From Streptomyces radicis (GTDB lineage: Bacteria > Actinomycetota > Actinomycetes > Streptomycetales > Streptomycetaceae), in the NCBI RefSeq assembly GCF_003626575.1, contig NZ_RBDY01000017.1, positions 62,001 to 126,000 of the forward strand: a stretch of 64,000 bases of DNA. The letters run 5' to 3'. Made by a program: the position numbers and the translations under genes. Below are positions 1 to 7,437 of this stretch, in pieces; the first letter of the stretch is position 1; every line of letters begins with the position of its first letter. The notes below the pieces were generated by a model, which saw only the letters and a program-made list of their open reading frames with translations, did no database searches and was not told where the DNA came from.

Positions 1-2
1 AG

Positions 3-686
3 CACCGGGTGACCCCCGTGGACACCGGGGACATCTGCGTCAACTACGACCGCGCGTGGTTCGCCGACGCGGGTCTCGCCCCACCCGAGACGTTCGAGGA
101 CCTGGCCGACCCCGCCTACCGCGACCTGCTGGTGGTGCAGAACGCCGCCACCTCGTCGCCGGGCCTCGGCTTCCTGCTCGGCACCGTCGCCGCGTTCGGC
201 GAGGACGGCTGGGCCGACTACTGGGAGCGGCTCGCCGACAACGGCGTCGAGGTCGTGGACGGCTGGGAGCAGGCGTACAACGAACGCTTCTCCGGCGCCG
301 GGAACGGCGACCGCCCGCTCGTCGTCTCCTATGCCTCGTCGCCGCCCGCCGGCGTGGTGTACGGCGGCGACGAGCGGCCCGACGAGGCGCCGACGGGCGT
401 GGCCACCGGGACGTGCTTCCGGCAGGTCGAGTTCGCCGGGCTGCTCGACGGGGCGGCCAACCCCGAGGGCGGAAGGGCGTTCCTCGACTTCCTGCTGACC
501 CGGGACTTCCAGGAGGACATGCCGCTCCAGATGTTCGTCAACCCGGTGGTCGAGGGCGCCGAGGTGCCCGAGGAGTTCACGCGGTACGGCGCGACGGTCG
601 AGGACCCGCTGACGATGGCGCCCGACGACATCACGGCGGGCCGCGAGCGGTGGATCGAGGAGTGGACCTCCCTGGTCGTCAGGTGA
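3..686 (+). CDS. thiB: Thiamine ABC transporter substrate-binding protein, 5' truncated by window edge
   Basis: The reading frame is open to the left edge, so the signal peptide and N-terminal lobe are missing; about 227 C-terminal residues remain. The sequence follows the E. coli TbpA/ThiB pattern closely: a TPVDTGDICVNYD stretch, LVVQNAATSSPGLGFLL, a GWEQAYNERF ligand-pocket segment, and a C-terminal WIEEWTSLVVR resembling the TbpA end. By family, this periplasmic or lipoprotein receptor binds thiamine or its phosphates and delivers them to ThiP. Its TGA stop overlaps the GTG start of the permease, so the genes are translationally coupled. A related ferric or spermidine receptor is less likely because of the TbpA-specific motifs. 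Confidence 0.88.
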   Translation, partial: HRVTPVDTGDICVNYDRAWFADAGLAPPETFEDLADPAYRDLLVVQNAATSSPGLGFLLGTVAAFGEDGWADYWERLADNGVEVVDGWEQAYNERFSGAGNGDRPLVVSYASSPPAGVVYGGDERPDEAPTGVATGTCFRQVEFAGLLDGAANPEGGRAFLDFLLTRDFQEDMPLQMFVNPVVEGAEVPEEFTRYGATVEDPLTMAPDDITAGRERWIEEWTSLVVR

Positions 687-717
687 GGCGCCGGGTGAGG
701 CGTCAGGTGAGGCGCGG
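682..717. repeat. Three 12-bp tandem repeats at the thiB/thiP junction
   Basis: Three tandem units, each starting GGTGAGGCG (682, 694, 706), span the stop of thiB and the start of thiP. Because the period is a multiple of three, each copy supplies an in-frame GTG codon (683, 695, 707), giving the permease three possible starts and an Arg/Val/Gln-rich N-terminus. Seen directly in the sequence. Confidence 0.8.
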
Positions 718-2386
718 GGGGCGGCGCGGGGTCGCCGTCCGCCTCGCGCTGCTGGCCGTGCCGCTGGCGTTCTTCGCGCTGTTCTTCGCCTACCCGGTCG
801 CCGCCATCACCGGGCGGGGGCTGCGCGCCGACGGCGCGTGGCAGCTCTCGCGCGCCCTGGATGTGCTCACCGCGCCGGGGATCGGCGACGTGCTGTGGTT
901 CACGCTGTGGCAGGCCGCGGCCTCCACCGCGCTCACGCTGGCCCTCGGCCTGCCGGGCGCGTACGTGTTCGCGCGCCTGGACTTCCCGGGCAAACGGCTC
1001 CTGCACGCCGTCGTCACCGTGCCGTTCGTCCTGCCGACCGTGGTGACGGGGGCGGCGTTCCTCGCCCTGCTCGGGCGCGGCGGGCTGCTCGACGAGCGGT
1101 GGGGGATACGCCTGGACGACGGCGTCTGGGCGATCCTGCTGGCCCACGCCTTCTTCAACTACGCGGTCGTCGTGCGCACCGTCGGCGGGCTGTGGGCCCA
1201 GCTCGACCCGCGCCAGGAGGAGGCAGCGCGGGTGCTCGGCGCGGGCAGGTTCGCCGCGTGGCGGCGGGTGACGCTGCCCGCGCTCGCGCCCTCGGTGGCC
1301 GCGGCGGGGCTGCTGGTGTTTCTGTTCACCTTCACGTCGTTCGGCGTGATCCAGATCCTGGGCGGGCCCCGTTACGCGACGCTCGAGGTCGAGATCTACC
1401 GGCGGACCGCGCAGCTGCTCGACCTGCCGACCGCCGCCGTGCTCACGCTGCTCCAACTCGCCCTCGTCGCCGCCCTGCTGGGGGCGCACGCGCTGATCAC
1501 GCGCCGCGCGGAGTCCGCCCTGGCGCTCACCGACCCTGCGGGCAACGCCGCGCGCCCGCGCGGGGGAGCCCAGTGGGCGCTGCTCGGCGGCACCCTCGCG
1601 GTGATCGCTCTGCTGCTCCTGCTGCCGCTGGCGGTCCTGGTCGAGCGCTCCCTCTCGGTCGACGGCGGCTACGGCCTCGCGCACTACAGGGCGCTCGCGG
1701 GCACCGAGAGCGGAACGTTCGTGGTGGCCCCCTGGGAGGCCATCGGGACGTCGCTGCGCTACGCCGCCGTCGCCACCGCGATCGCCCTCGCCGTCGGGGG
1801 CCTGGCCGCGGCGGCGCTGACCCGGCGCGCGGCGCGCTTCACGCGCGGCTTCGACGCGCTGCTGATGCTGCCGCTCGGCACGTCGGCGGTCACGGTGGGC
1901 TTCGGCTTCCTGATCGCGCTCGACGAGCCGCCGTTGGACCTGCGTTCCTCGTGGATCCTGGTGCCGCTCGCCCAGGCGCTGGTCGGCGTGCCCTTCGTGG
2001 TGCGGGTGCTGCTTCCGGTGCTGCGCGCGGTGGACGAGCGGCTGCGCGAGGCGGCCGCGGTGCTCGGCGCCTCGCCGTTGCGCGCCTGGCGCGAGGTGGA
2101 CCTGCCGCTGGTGCGCCGGGCGCTGCTGGTCGCGGCGGGGTTCGCGTTCGCCGTGTCGCTCGGTGAGTTCGGGGCGACGGTCTTCATCGCGCGGGCCGAC
2201 GCGCCCACGCTCCCGGTGGCCGTGGCGCGGCTGCTCGGCCGGGCGGGGGAGCTCAACTACGGGCAGGCGATGGCGCTTTCCACGGTCCTGATGCTGGTGT
2301 GCGCGCTGACCCTGCTCGCGCTCGAGAGCCTGCGCCCCGCGGCCTGGCGCGGAGGACGAGGGGGACGAGGGGAGTGGGTGGTGTGA
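683..2386 (+). CDS. thiP: Thiamine ABC transporter permease (fused two-domain ThiP type)
   Basis: A 567-residue inner-membrane permease with two binding-protein-dependent transport domains in one chain, as in ThiP and FbpB. About twelve hydrophobic segments are visible. The two cytoplasmic EAA loops can be read as EEAARVLGAGRFAAWRRV in the first half and REAAAVLGASPLRAWREV in the second; these dock onto the ATPase. The GTG at 683 overlaps the thiB stop (GTGA), but in-frame GTGs at 695 and 707, created by a tandem repeat, are equally possible. The gene is coupled downstream to the ATPase by another GTGA overlap. Thiamine specificity is inferred from the upstream binding protein; the permease alone could also fit an iron system. 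Confidence 0.85.
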   Translation: MRRRVRRQVRRGGRRGVAVRLALLAVPLAFFALFFAYPVAAITGRGLRADGAWQLSRALDVLTAPGIGDVLWFTLWQAAASTALTLALGLPGAYVFARLDFPGKRLLHAVVTVPFVLPTVVTGAAFLALLGRGGLLDERWGIRLDDGVWAILLAHAFFNYAVVVRTVGGLWAQLDPRQEEAARVLGAGRFAAWRRVTLPALAPSVAAAGLLVFLFTFTSFGVIQILGGPRYATLEVEIYRRTAQLLDLPTAAVLTLLQLALVAALLGAHALITRRAESALALTDPAGNAARPRGGAQWALLGGTLAVIALLLLLPLAVLVERSLSVDGGYGLAHYRALAGTESGTFVVAPWEAIGTSLRYAAVATAIALAVGGLAAAALTRRAARFTRGFDALLMLPLGTSAVTVGFGFLIALDEPPLDLRSSWILVPLAQALVGVPFVVRVLLPVLRAVDERLREAAAVLGASPLRAWREVDLPLVRRALLVAAGFAFAVSLGEFGATVFIARADAPTLPVAVARLLGRAGELNYGQAMALSTVLMLVCALTLLALESLRPAAWRGGRGGRGEWVV

Positions 2387-3417
2387 GCGGCCTTCTGACG
2401 CTGTCCGCGGTGTCGGTCGCCTATGGCGAACGCGCCGCGCTCGACGCGGTGGACCTGGCGGTCGCCGAGCACGAGACCGTGTGCGTGCTCGGCCCGAGCG
2501 GCAGCGGCAAGTCGACGCTGCTGCGCGCGGTGGCCGGTCTCACCCCGGTGGACGCGGGAACGGTCCTGCTCGACGGCCGCGACCAGGCCGGGGTGCCGAC
2601 GCACCGGCGCGGGGTGGGGCTGATGTTCCAGGACCACCAGTTGTTCCCGCAGCGGGACGTCGGGGGCAACATCGCGTTCGGCCTGCGCGTGCGCGGGGTC
2701 GCGCGCGCCGAGGCGCGTCGGCGCGTGGCCGAGCTGCTCGACCTCGTCGGGCTCCCGGGCGCCGAGCGCCGCGCCGTTTCCGCGCTCTCCGGAGGCGAGC
2801 AGCAACGGGTCGCGCTCGCCCGGGCGTTGGCGCCCCGGCCCCGGCTGCTGATGCTCGACGAGCCGCTGGGGCAGCTCGACCGGGACCTGCGTGAGCGGCT
2901 CGTCGTGGAGCTGCGCCAGCTGTTCAGGGCGCTCGGCACCACCGTGCTCGCCGTCACGCACGACCAGGGCGAGGCGTTCGCGCTGGCCGACCGCGTGGTG
3001 GTGATGCGCGAGGGCCGCGTGGCCCAGTCGGGCACCCCGGTCGAGGTGTGGCGGCGCCCCGCCGACGCGTTCGTGGCCCGTTTCCTGGGCTTCCGCAACG
3101 TGGCCGAGGCGACCGTCCGTGCCGCCGAGCCCGTCGCCGACACGCCCTGGGGCCCGGTCCCGGTCGCGCCCGGCACGCCGCGGGGGCGCCGGCGGCTGCT
3201 GATCCGCCCCTCGGGTGTGCGGCTCGCCGCCGAGGGGGCGGCGCGCGCGGTGGTGCGGGGGCGCACGTTCCGTGGTGACCATGTCCTGCTGCTCCTCGAG
3301 CCGGAGCGCGGTCCCGCGCTCGAAGCGGCGTGTGCGCTGGTGGACGCGCCCGCGGAGGGCGCGAAGGTCGGCCTGGCCTTCGACGCGGCGGACGTCGTGA
3401 CCCTGCCGGGCGACTGA
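2383..3417 (+). CDS. thiQ: Thiamine ABC transporter ATP-binding protein
   Basis: A 344-residue ABC ATPase. Walker A is GPSGSGKST, the Q-loop FQDHQ, the signature LSGGEQQRVALARA, Walker B LLMLDEPLGQLD and the H-loop AVTHDQGEA. The C-terminal ~110 residues form a TOBE-like extension, so the protein is longer than E. coli ThiQ and closer in build to FbpC/PotA ATPases. The chosen start is the GTG overlapping the thiP stop; it has the G-rich Shine-Dalgarno GAGGGGAG at a workable distance, while the GTG at 2374 lies too close to it. It powers uptake through ThiP with ThiB. No thiamine riboswitch could be examined because the operon start lies outside the window. Confidence 0.85.
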   Translation: MSGLLTLSAVSVAYGERAALDAVDLAVAEHETVCVLGPSGSGKSTLLRAVAGLTPVDAGTVLLDGRDQAGVPTHRRGVGLMFQDHQLFPQRDVGGNIAFGLRVRGVARAEARRRVAELLDLVGLPGAERRAVSALSGGEQQRVALARALAPRPRLLMLDEPLGQLDRDLRERLVVELRQLFRALGTTVLAVTHDQGEAFALADRVVVMREGRVAQSGTPVEVWRRPADAFVARFLGFRNVAEATVRAAEPVADTPWGPVPVAPGTPRGRRRLLIRPSGVRLAAEGAARAVVRGRTFRGDHVLLLLEPERGPALEAACALVDAPAEGAKVGLAFDAADVVTLPGD

Positions 3418-3517
3418 CCGCCGCGTCGGCGGTCCGTGGCGGCGCGCGGAGAGGCCCTCATCCCCGCGGCCGACGACGTGCCGTGAGCGCCCAACGCCCG
3501 GGAGGTCACCGGACATT

Positions 3518-3533
3518 GATGAAAGTTTTCATC
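3518..3533. promoter_or_regulatory. Palindromic operator candidate upstream of the GH10-like hydrolase gene
   Basis: GATGAAA-GT-TTTCATC is a perfect 7-bp inverted repeat with a 2-bp centre, lying 64 bp before the start codon in an otherwise GC-rich 180-bp intergenic region. Its AT-richness makes it stand out. It has the form of a binding site for a dimeric repressor. The cognate regulator is not in this window; an RpiR/MurR-type regulator is a guess only. Confidence 0.6.
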
Positions 3534-3597
3534 TAGTCGGGGTGGCGGCGGCGAAGTAAATTGTCGCCCCGCACCCCAACTTCCGGGAGAAGCCCGC

Positions 3598-5160
3598 ATG
3601 AGACGGATCCTGCCCACCCTGCTCGCCTGCCTCGGCCTGCTCTGCGGCGGCCTGGCCGCCGCCGGACCCGCCGCGGCCGACGACGGCAACCCGCCCGAGC
3701 AGTGGCGCAGTTACTGGGTCGACGCCTTCAACGAGGGCATATACACGCCCGATCAGGTCGACGCGCTGATCGACGACGCACTCGCCGTCAACGCCAACGC
3801 CCTCATCGTGCAGACGGCCCGCCGTTACGACTGCTTCTGCAACCGGGCGCTCTACCCCCGCACGGACGCCGCCGTCGACCCCGCGCCCTACGACCCGCTC
3901 GACGAGGTCATCGCCGAGGCCCACGCCGCGGGCCTCGAGGTGCACGCCTGGGTCAACGTCAACACCATGTGGAACAGCGCCACTCCGCCCACCTCGCCCG
4001 ACCACGTCTTCAACCAGCACGGCCCCACCGCCCAGGGCGCCGAGCGCTGGCTCAACAAGAAGGCCGACGGCACCGAACTCGTCGGCGCCAACGCCTACAT
4101 CGACCCCGGCCACCCCGCGGCCGTCGAGTACGTCGTCTCCGCGATCCAGAGCATCGTCGCCGAGTACGACGTGGACGGGATCAACCTCGACTACATCCGC
4201 TACCCCGACGGCAGCGCCCAGACCACCCACAGCGACTGGGGCTACAACGACGTCTCCGTGGCGCGCTTCCAGGAGGCCACGGGCCGCACCGACGTGCCAG
4301 CCCCCGCCGACCAGCAGTGGGGCGACTGGCGCCGCGACCAGGTGACGGGCCTGGTGCGCCGCATCTACCTCGGGCTGTGGGAGGTCGATCCGACCGCGCG
4401 CCTGTCGATGGACGCCATCACCTACGGCTACGGCCCGCAGTCCGTCGGCGGCTGGGAGGGCACGCGCACCTACGCGGAGGTGCTCCAGGACTGGGACGGC
4501 TGGCTGGACGAGGGCATCATGGACACCGTCGTCACCATGAACTACAAGCGGAACTGGCAGCCCGACCAGGCCCGGATGTTCAGCGAGTGGTCGGAGTACC
4601 TCGCCGACGCGCAGGGCGACCGCCAGGCGGTCAACGGCCCCGCCCTCTACCTGAACGCGGTCGACGACAGCGTCGCCCAGGTCACCGAGGCCCTCGCCCC
4701 CACCGAGGCGGGCAACACGGCGGCGGGCTGGAGCGGTTACTCCTACGCGAACGCCAGCATGGACGCTGCCACCGCGGGCGCGGACGCCGAACGGCAGCGG
4801 CTGGCCGAGGCGTTGACGACCGGCCCTGACGCGCCGTTCGCCCAGGAGGCCGAGGTGCCGGGCATGGACTGGAAGGAGGCGCCGAGCGATGGCCATGTCA
4901 CCGGCGAGTTGACGCTGCGGAACGGCACCCCGCTCGACGGCGCCGAGGTCACCCTCACCCCGCTCGTGGGCGGCGGCGACGAGCAGACGCGGTCGGCGGA
5001 CGGCTCGGGCTGGTTCGGCTTCGCCCATGTCGACCCCGGGCTCTACCTGGTCACCGTCGACCTGCCGCGCGGCGTGGTCGGCGCGCCGGTCACGGTGGCG
5101 AGGGTCACGCGCGGCGAGATCGCCGAGGCGGACTTCCCGCCGTTCGTCGGCCTCCCCTGA
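3598..5160 (+). CDS. Secreted GH10-like (DUF187/GHL10) glycoside hydrolase with C-terminal carboxypeptidase-regulatory-like domain
   Basis: A 520-residue exported protein. The N-terminus has two arginines, a hydrophobic stretch and an AAA-type cleavage region around residue 27. Residues ~36-340 match the DUF187/GHL10 (YngK-like) family: RSYWVDAFNEGI, the HAWVNVN strand, and a GINLDYIRYPDG motif carrying conserved acidic residues, followed by a W-rich TIM-barrel end. Residues ~430-505 form a beta-sandwich of the carboxypeptidase-regulatory type (GELTLRNGTPLDGAEVTL...GWFGFAHVDPGLYLVTV). The start has a GGGAGAAG ribosome site. The substrate is unknown; family context suggests cell-wall or oligosaccharide glycan. 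The gene is monocistronic, with its own palindrome upstream and strong hairpins downstream. Confidence 0.85.
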   Translation: MRRILPTLLACLGLLCGGLAAAGPAAADDGNPPEQWRSYWVDAFNEGIYTPDQVDALIDDALAVNANALIVQTARRYDCFCNRALYPRTDAAVDPAPYDPLDEVIAEAHAAGLEVHAWVNVNTMWNSATPPTSPDHVFNQHGPTAQGAERWLNKKADGTELVGANAYIDPGHPAAVEYVVSAIQSIVAEYDVDGINLDYIRYPDGSAQTTHSDWGYNDVSVARFQEATGRTDVPAPADQQWGDWRRDQVTGLVRRIYLGLWEVDPTARLSMDAITYGYGPQSVGGWEGTRTYAEVLQDWDGWLDEGIMDTVVTMNYKRNWQPDQARMFSEWSEYLADAQGDRQAVNGPALYLNAVDDSVAQVTEALAPTEAGNTAAGWSGYSYANASMDAATAGADAERQRLAEALTTGPDAPFAQEAEVPGMDWKEAPSDGHVTGELTLRNGTPLDGAEVTLTPLVGGGDEQTRSADGSGWFGFAHVDPGLYLVTVDLPRGVVGAPVTVARVTRGEIAEADFPPFVGLP

Positions 5161-5163
5161 CGC

Positions 5164-5202
5164 GCGGCCAGGCCCCGCCGCCGCCCCGCGGGGCCTGGCC
5201 GC
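5164..5202. terminator. Bidirectional hairpin terminator
   Basis: A perfect 15-bp stem (GCGGCCAGGCCCCGC and its complement) with a 9-nt loop lies 3 bp after the stop of the hydrolase gene, between convergent genes. There is no U-tract, as is usual for streptomycete terminators. A second 7-bp hairpin (CCCTGCC/GGCAGGG) follows at 5207-5222. Confidence 0.8.
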
Positions 5203-5231
5203 ATGGCCCTGCCCTGGCAGGGTGGGCGCAC

Positions 5232-5252
5232 CCCCCGGACGAAGTCCGGGGG
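5232..5252. terminator. Hairpin terminator for the minus-strand ABC operon
   Basis: CCCCCGGAC-GAA-GTCCGGGGG is a 9-bp perfect stem with a 3-nt loop, placed 1 bp beyond the stop of the minus-strand permease gene. It is the third hairpin in a 93-bp convergent spacer. Confidence 0.7.
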
Positions 5253-5253
5253 A

Positions 5254-6441
5254 TCAGCCGCCCGCGGGCAGCGTCAGCAGGAACGTCGTCAGCCAGGTGA
5301 GCGGCAGCAGCAGCCCGAGCAGCGTGGCCGCGCGCAGCGCGGCGGCGCCCCGCAGCATCCCGCGCGGGGCGCCGAGCCGCAGCAGCGTCGCGGTCGCCGA
5401 GCGCCGCGCCGCCCGCGCGTCGTCGGCCACGGTCGCCACCGTGCCGAGCGCGCACGCCAGGACCACCCCGGTGCCGAGCGTGCCGAGCGGCCCGAACTCC
5501 CGTAGCCCGTCGAGCTCCACCGCCGCGAGCAGCGCCCCGCCGGCGGCGGCCAGCGCGCCCAGCGGGCGGCCGAGCCGCCTCGACTCGTCCTGGAGGGTGC
5601 GCCCGGCCAGCAGCCGCATCACCCCTGGCCGCCCCGCGCACAGCAGCATCCCCGACAGATGGACGACCCCGGGTCCCGCAAGCACGATCCCGGCCGCGAT
5701 CAGCAGCCAGCCCCCGACCACCCCCGCCGCCACGCCCCCCAGCTGCCCGGTGACCGGCAGCCAGCCGTCCGCGGGCGTTGCGGGCGCGTCGTCGCCGCCA
5801 TAGGCGCACAGCGCGATGCCCGCCGTGGCCAGCGCGGTGCCCCAGGGCAGCCCCGCGGGCGCGGGGGTCGGGGGAGTGGCGCGGGCGACGGCGGCCGGGT
5901 CGCCGACCGGGGGCAGGTCCCGGCGCGGCGGCTCGGGGCGGCGCACGGCGAGCGCGCCGGCCGCCGCGGCCGCCCCCGGCACCACGGCGAGCAGGGTCAG
6001 CATGCCGCCGAGCGGCAGCGGCTCACCCGCGGCCAGCGCCCCGGCCGCGGCCCCGTCGAGGGGCAGCCCGCCGAGGTCGCCGCGCAGGTGGAGGAAGACG
6101 AGCAGCGCGAGGCCCGTGCCGAGCAGCGCGGCCACCGCGGCGGACGCGGCGGCGAGCGCGGGCAGCCTGGCCGGGCCCATGCCCGCCACCGCGAGCCCGG
6201 CCCTGGGCCGCGCGGACGGGTCGGCCCTGGCCACCGCGACGGCCAGCTGGACGGTCGCGGCGAGCGGGACCGCGCACCACGCGAGCCGCAGCACCGAAGC
6301 CCGCCCGCCCACGGGGTCGGCCGCGGCGTGGGCCAGCGCGGCGAGCAGCAGGAACGCGACGCACCCAGCCGCCCCGGCCAGCAGCAGCCTGCGGAGCAGC
6401 GCGAGCGGGGCCGAGCCCCGGGCTAGACGGAGAGCGAGCAT
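5254..6441 (-). CDS. FtsX-like ABC transporter permease
   Basis: A 395-residue, Ala/Leu/Gly-rich integral membrane protein with roughly eight to ten hydrophobic segments, beginning MLALRLARGSAPLALLRR as FtsX/MacB-type permeases do. No soluble extracytoplasmic domain of FtsX size is obvious. Its ATG lies 19 bp inside the end of the ATPase gene, so the two are coupled and form one exporter. The substrate is unknown; such pairs in actinomycetes are annotated as lipoprotein or antimicrobial-peptide transporters, but nothing here decides. It ends in a hairpin-rich convergent spacer. Confidence 0.75.
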   Translation of the reverse strand: MLALRLARGSAPLALLRRLLLAGAAGCVAFLLLAALAHAAADPVGGRASVLRLAWCAVPLAATVQLAVAVARADPSARPRAGLAVAGMGPARLPALAAASAAVAALLGTGLALLVFLHLRGDLGGLPLDGAAAGALAAGEPLPLGGMLTLLAVVPGAAAAAGALAVRRPEPPRRDLPPVGDPAAVARATPPTPAPAGLPWGTALATAGIALCAYGGDDAPATPADGWLPVTGQLGGVAAGVVGGWLLIAAGIVLAGPGVVHLSGMLLCAGRPGVMRLLAGRTLQDESRRLGRPLGALAAAGGALLAAVELDGLREFGPLGTLGTGVVLACALGTVATVADDARAARRSATATLLRLGAPRGMLRGAAALRAATLLGLLLPLTWLTTFLLTLPAGG

Positions 6442-7130
6442 GCGGCCGGGTCCGTCGCTCCGGCCTCCCGGCCGTCGACGAGGGTGACGGTGCGGTCCGC
6501 GAGGGTGGCCACCTCGGCGTCGTGGGTGGCGAGCACCACGGTGATGCCGTGCGAGCGGCCCGCGGTGGTCAGCGTGCGCAGCACCTGCGCCCGGTCCGCG
6601 CGGTGCAGCGGCGCGGTCGGCTCGTCGGCGAACAGCACGTCGGGCTGGTGGACCAGGGCGCGGGCGATGGCGACGCGCTGCCGCTGGGACTGGAGCAGCG
6701 CCGAGGGCCGCTTCCTGGCGCACTCGCCGACGTCGAGCCGTTCGAGCCACTCGAGCGCCGTGCGGCGGGCCTGTCGGGGGCCGCCGCCCGCGAGCAGCAG
6801 CGGGAGCGCGGCGTTCTCCCACGCGGTCAGCTCGGGCACCAGCTGCGGGGAGTCGCCGATCCAGCCGAAGCGGTCGCGGCGCAGCCGTTCGCGGGAGGTG
6901 GGGGTGAGGGTGTGCACGGGCATGCTGTTGAACCACACCTCGCCGTCGTCGGGCACCAGCTGACCCGAAAGGCAGCCGAGGAGGGTGGTCTTGCCGCAGC
7001 CGCGCTGGCCCGTCACGGCGAGGATCTCGCCCTGCTGCACGCCGAGGGTGACTCCGAGGAGGGCGGGCGAGCCGTTGTGGGCGTAGTGCAGATCGCGTGT
7101 CCACAGCACGTCGTTGTCGGGTGGGGCCAT
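6423..7130 (-). CDS. ABC transporter ATP-binding protein (LolD/MacB-like) with divergent signature motif
   Basis: A 235-residue ATPase. Walker A is GQRGCGKTT, Walker B DVLFADEP and the H-loop VVLATHDAEVA. The ABC signature, normally LSGGQ, reads LLQSQRQRVAIARAL: the two glycines and the first serine are gone. The start is the ATG at 7130, 9 nt after a clear GGAGGT. It forms a two-gene operon with the overlapping permease. The substituted signature suggests altered ATP hydrolysis or asymmetric dimers, though the remaining catalytic motifs are intact. Confidence 0.8.
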   Translation of the reverse strand: MAPPDNDVLWTRDLHYAHNGSPALLGVTLGVQQGEILAVTGQRGCGKTTLLGCLSGQLVPDDGEVWFNSMPVHTLTPTSRERLRRDRFGWIGDSPQLVPELTAWENAALPLLLAGGGPRQARRTALEWLERLDVGECARKRPSALLQSQRQRVAIARALVHQPDVLFADEPTAPLHRADRAQVLRTLTTAGRSHGITVVLATHDAEVATLADRTVTLVDGREAGATDPAACSLSV

Positions 7131-7356
7131 GGGGGCGGCACCTCCGTCGTTGTCGCTGCTATCGCTCGTATCCCCCGTGACGCTGGCACAGGGCCGCCGA
7201 CGGTCAGGGGGCGACTCGGCGAGTAGTCCGAAGAATCCTCCGGACGGTGCAGACGCCCGGCGCCGCGGCGAAGAATCTCTCCCCAACGGTGGCCCCCGGC
7301 GCTGTTCTTCCGTGTTCCGCCCGCGTATGGCGGCGGATCTGTGGTCCGTGCCGGTG

Positions 7357-7384
7357 TTGTGTGACCGGGCTGGGGGCATAGGGT
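7357..7384 (+). promoter_or_regulatory. Candidate promoter for the aminobutyraldehyde dehydrogenase gene
   Basis: TTGTGT at 7357-7362 and TAGGGT at 7379-7384 are separated by 16 bp and lie 53 bp before the GTG start. They sit in a 307-bp divergent spacer (7131-7437) that otherwise shows no gene. The match to a sigma-70-type promoter is fair, not strong. Confidence 0.4.
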
Positions 7385-7437
7385 GCCCAGGAGATCAGGG
7401 GATCCACAGCAGCGGACCGGGAAGGCAGGAGGGTGCC

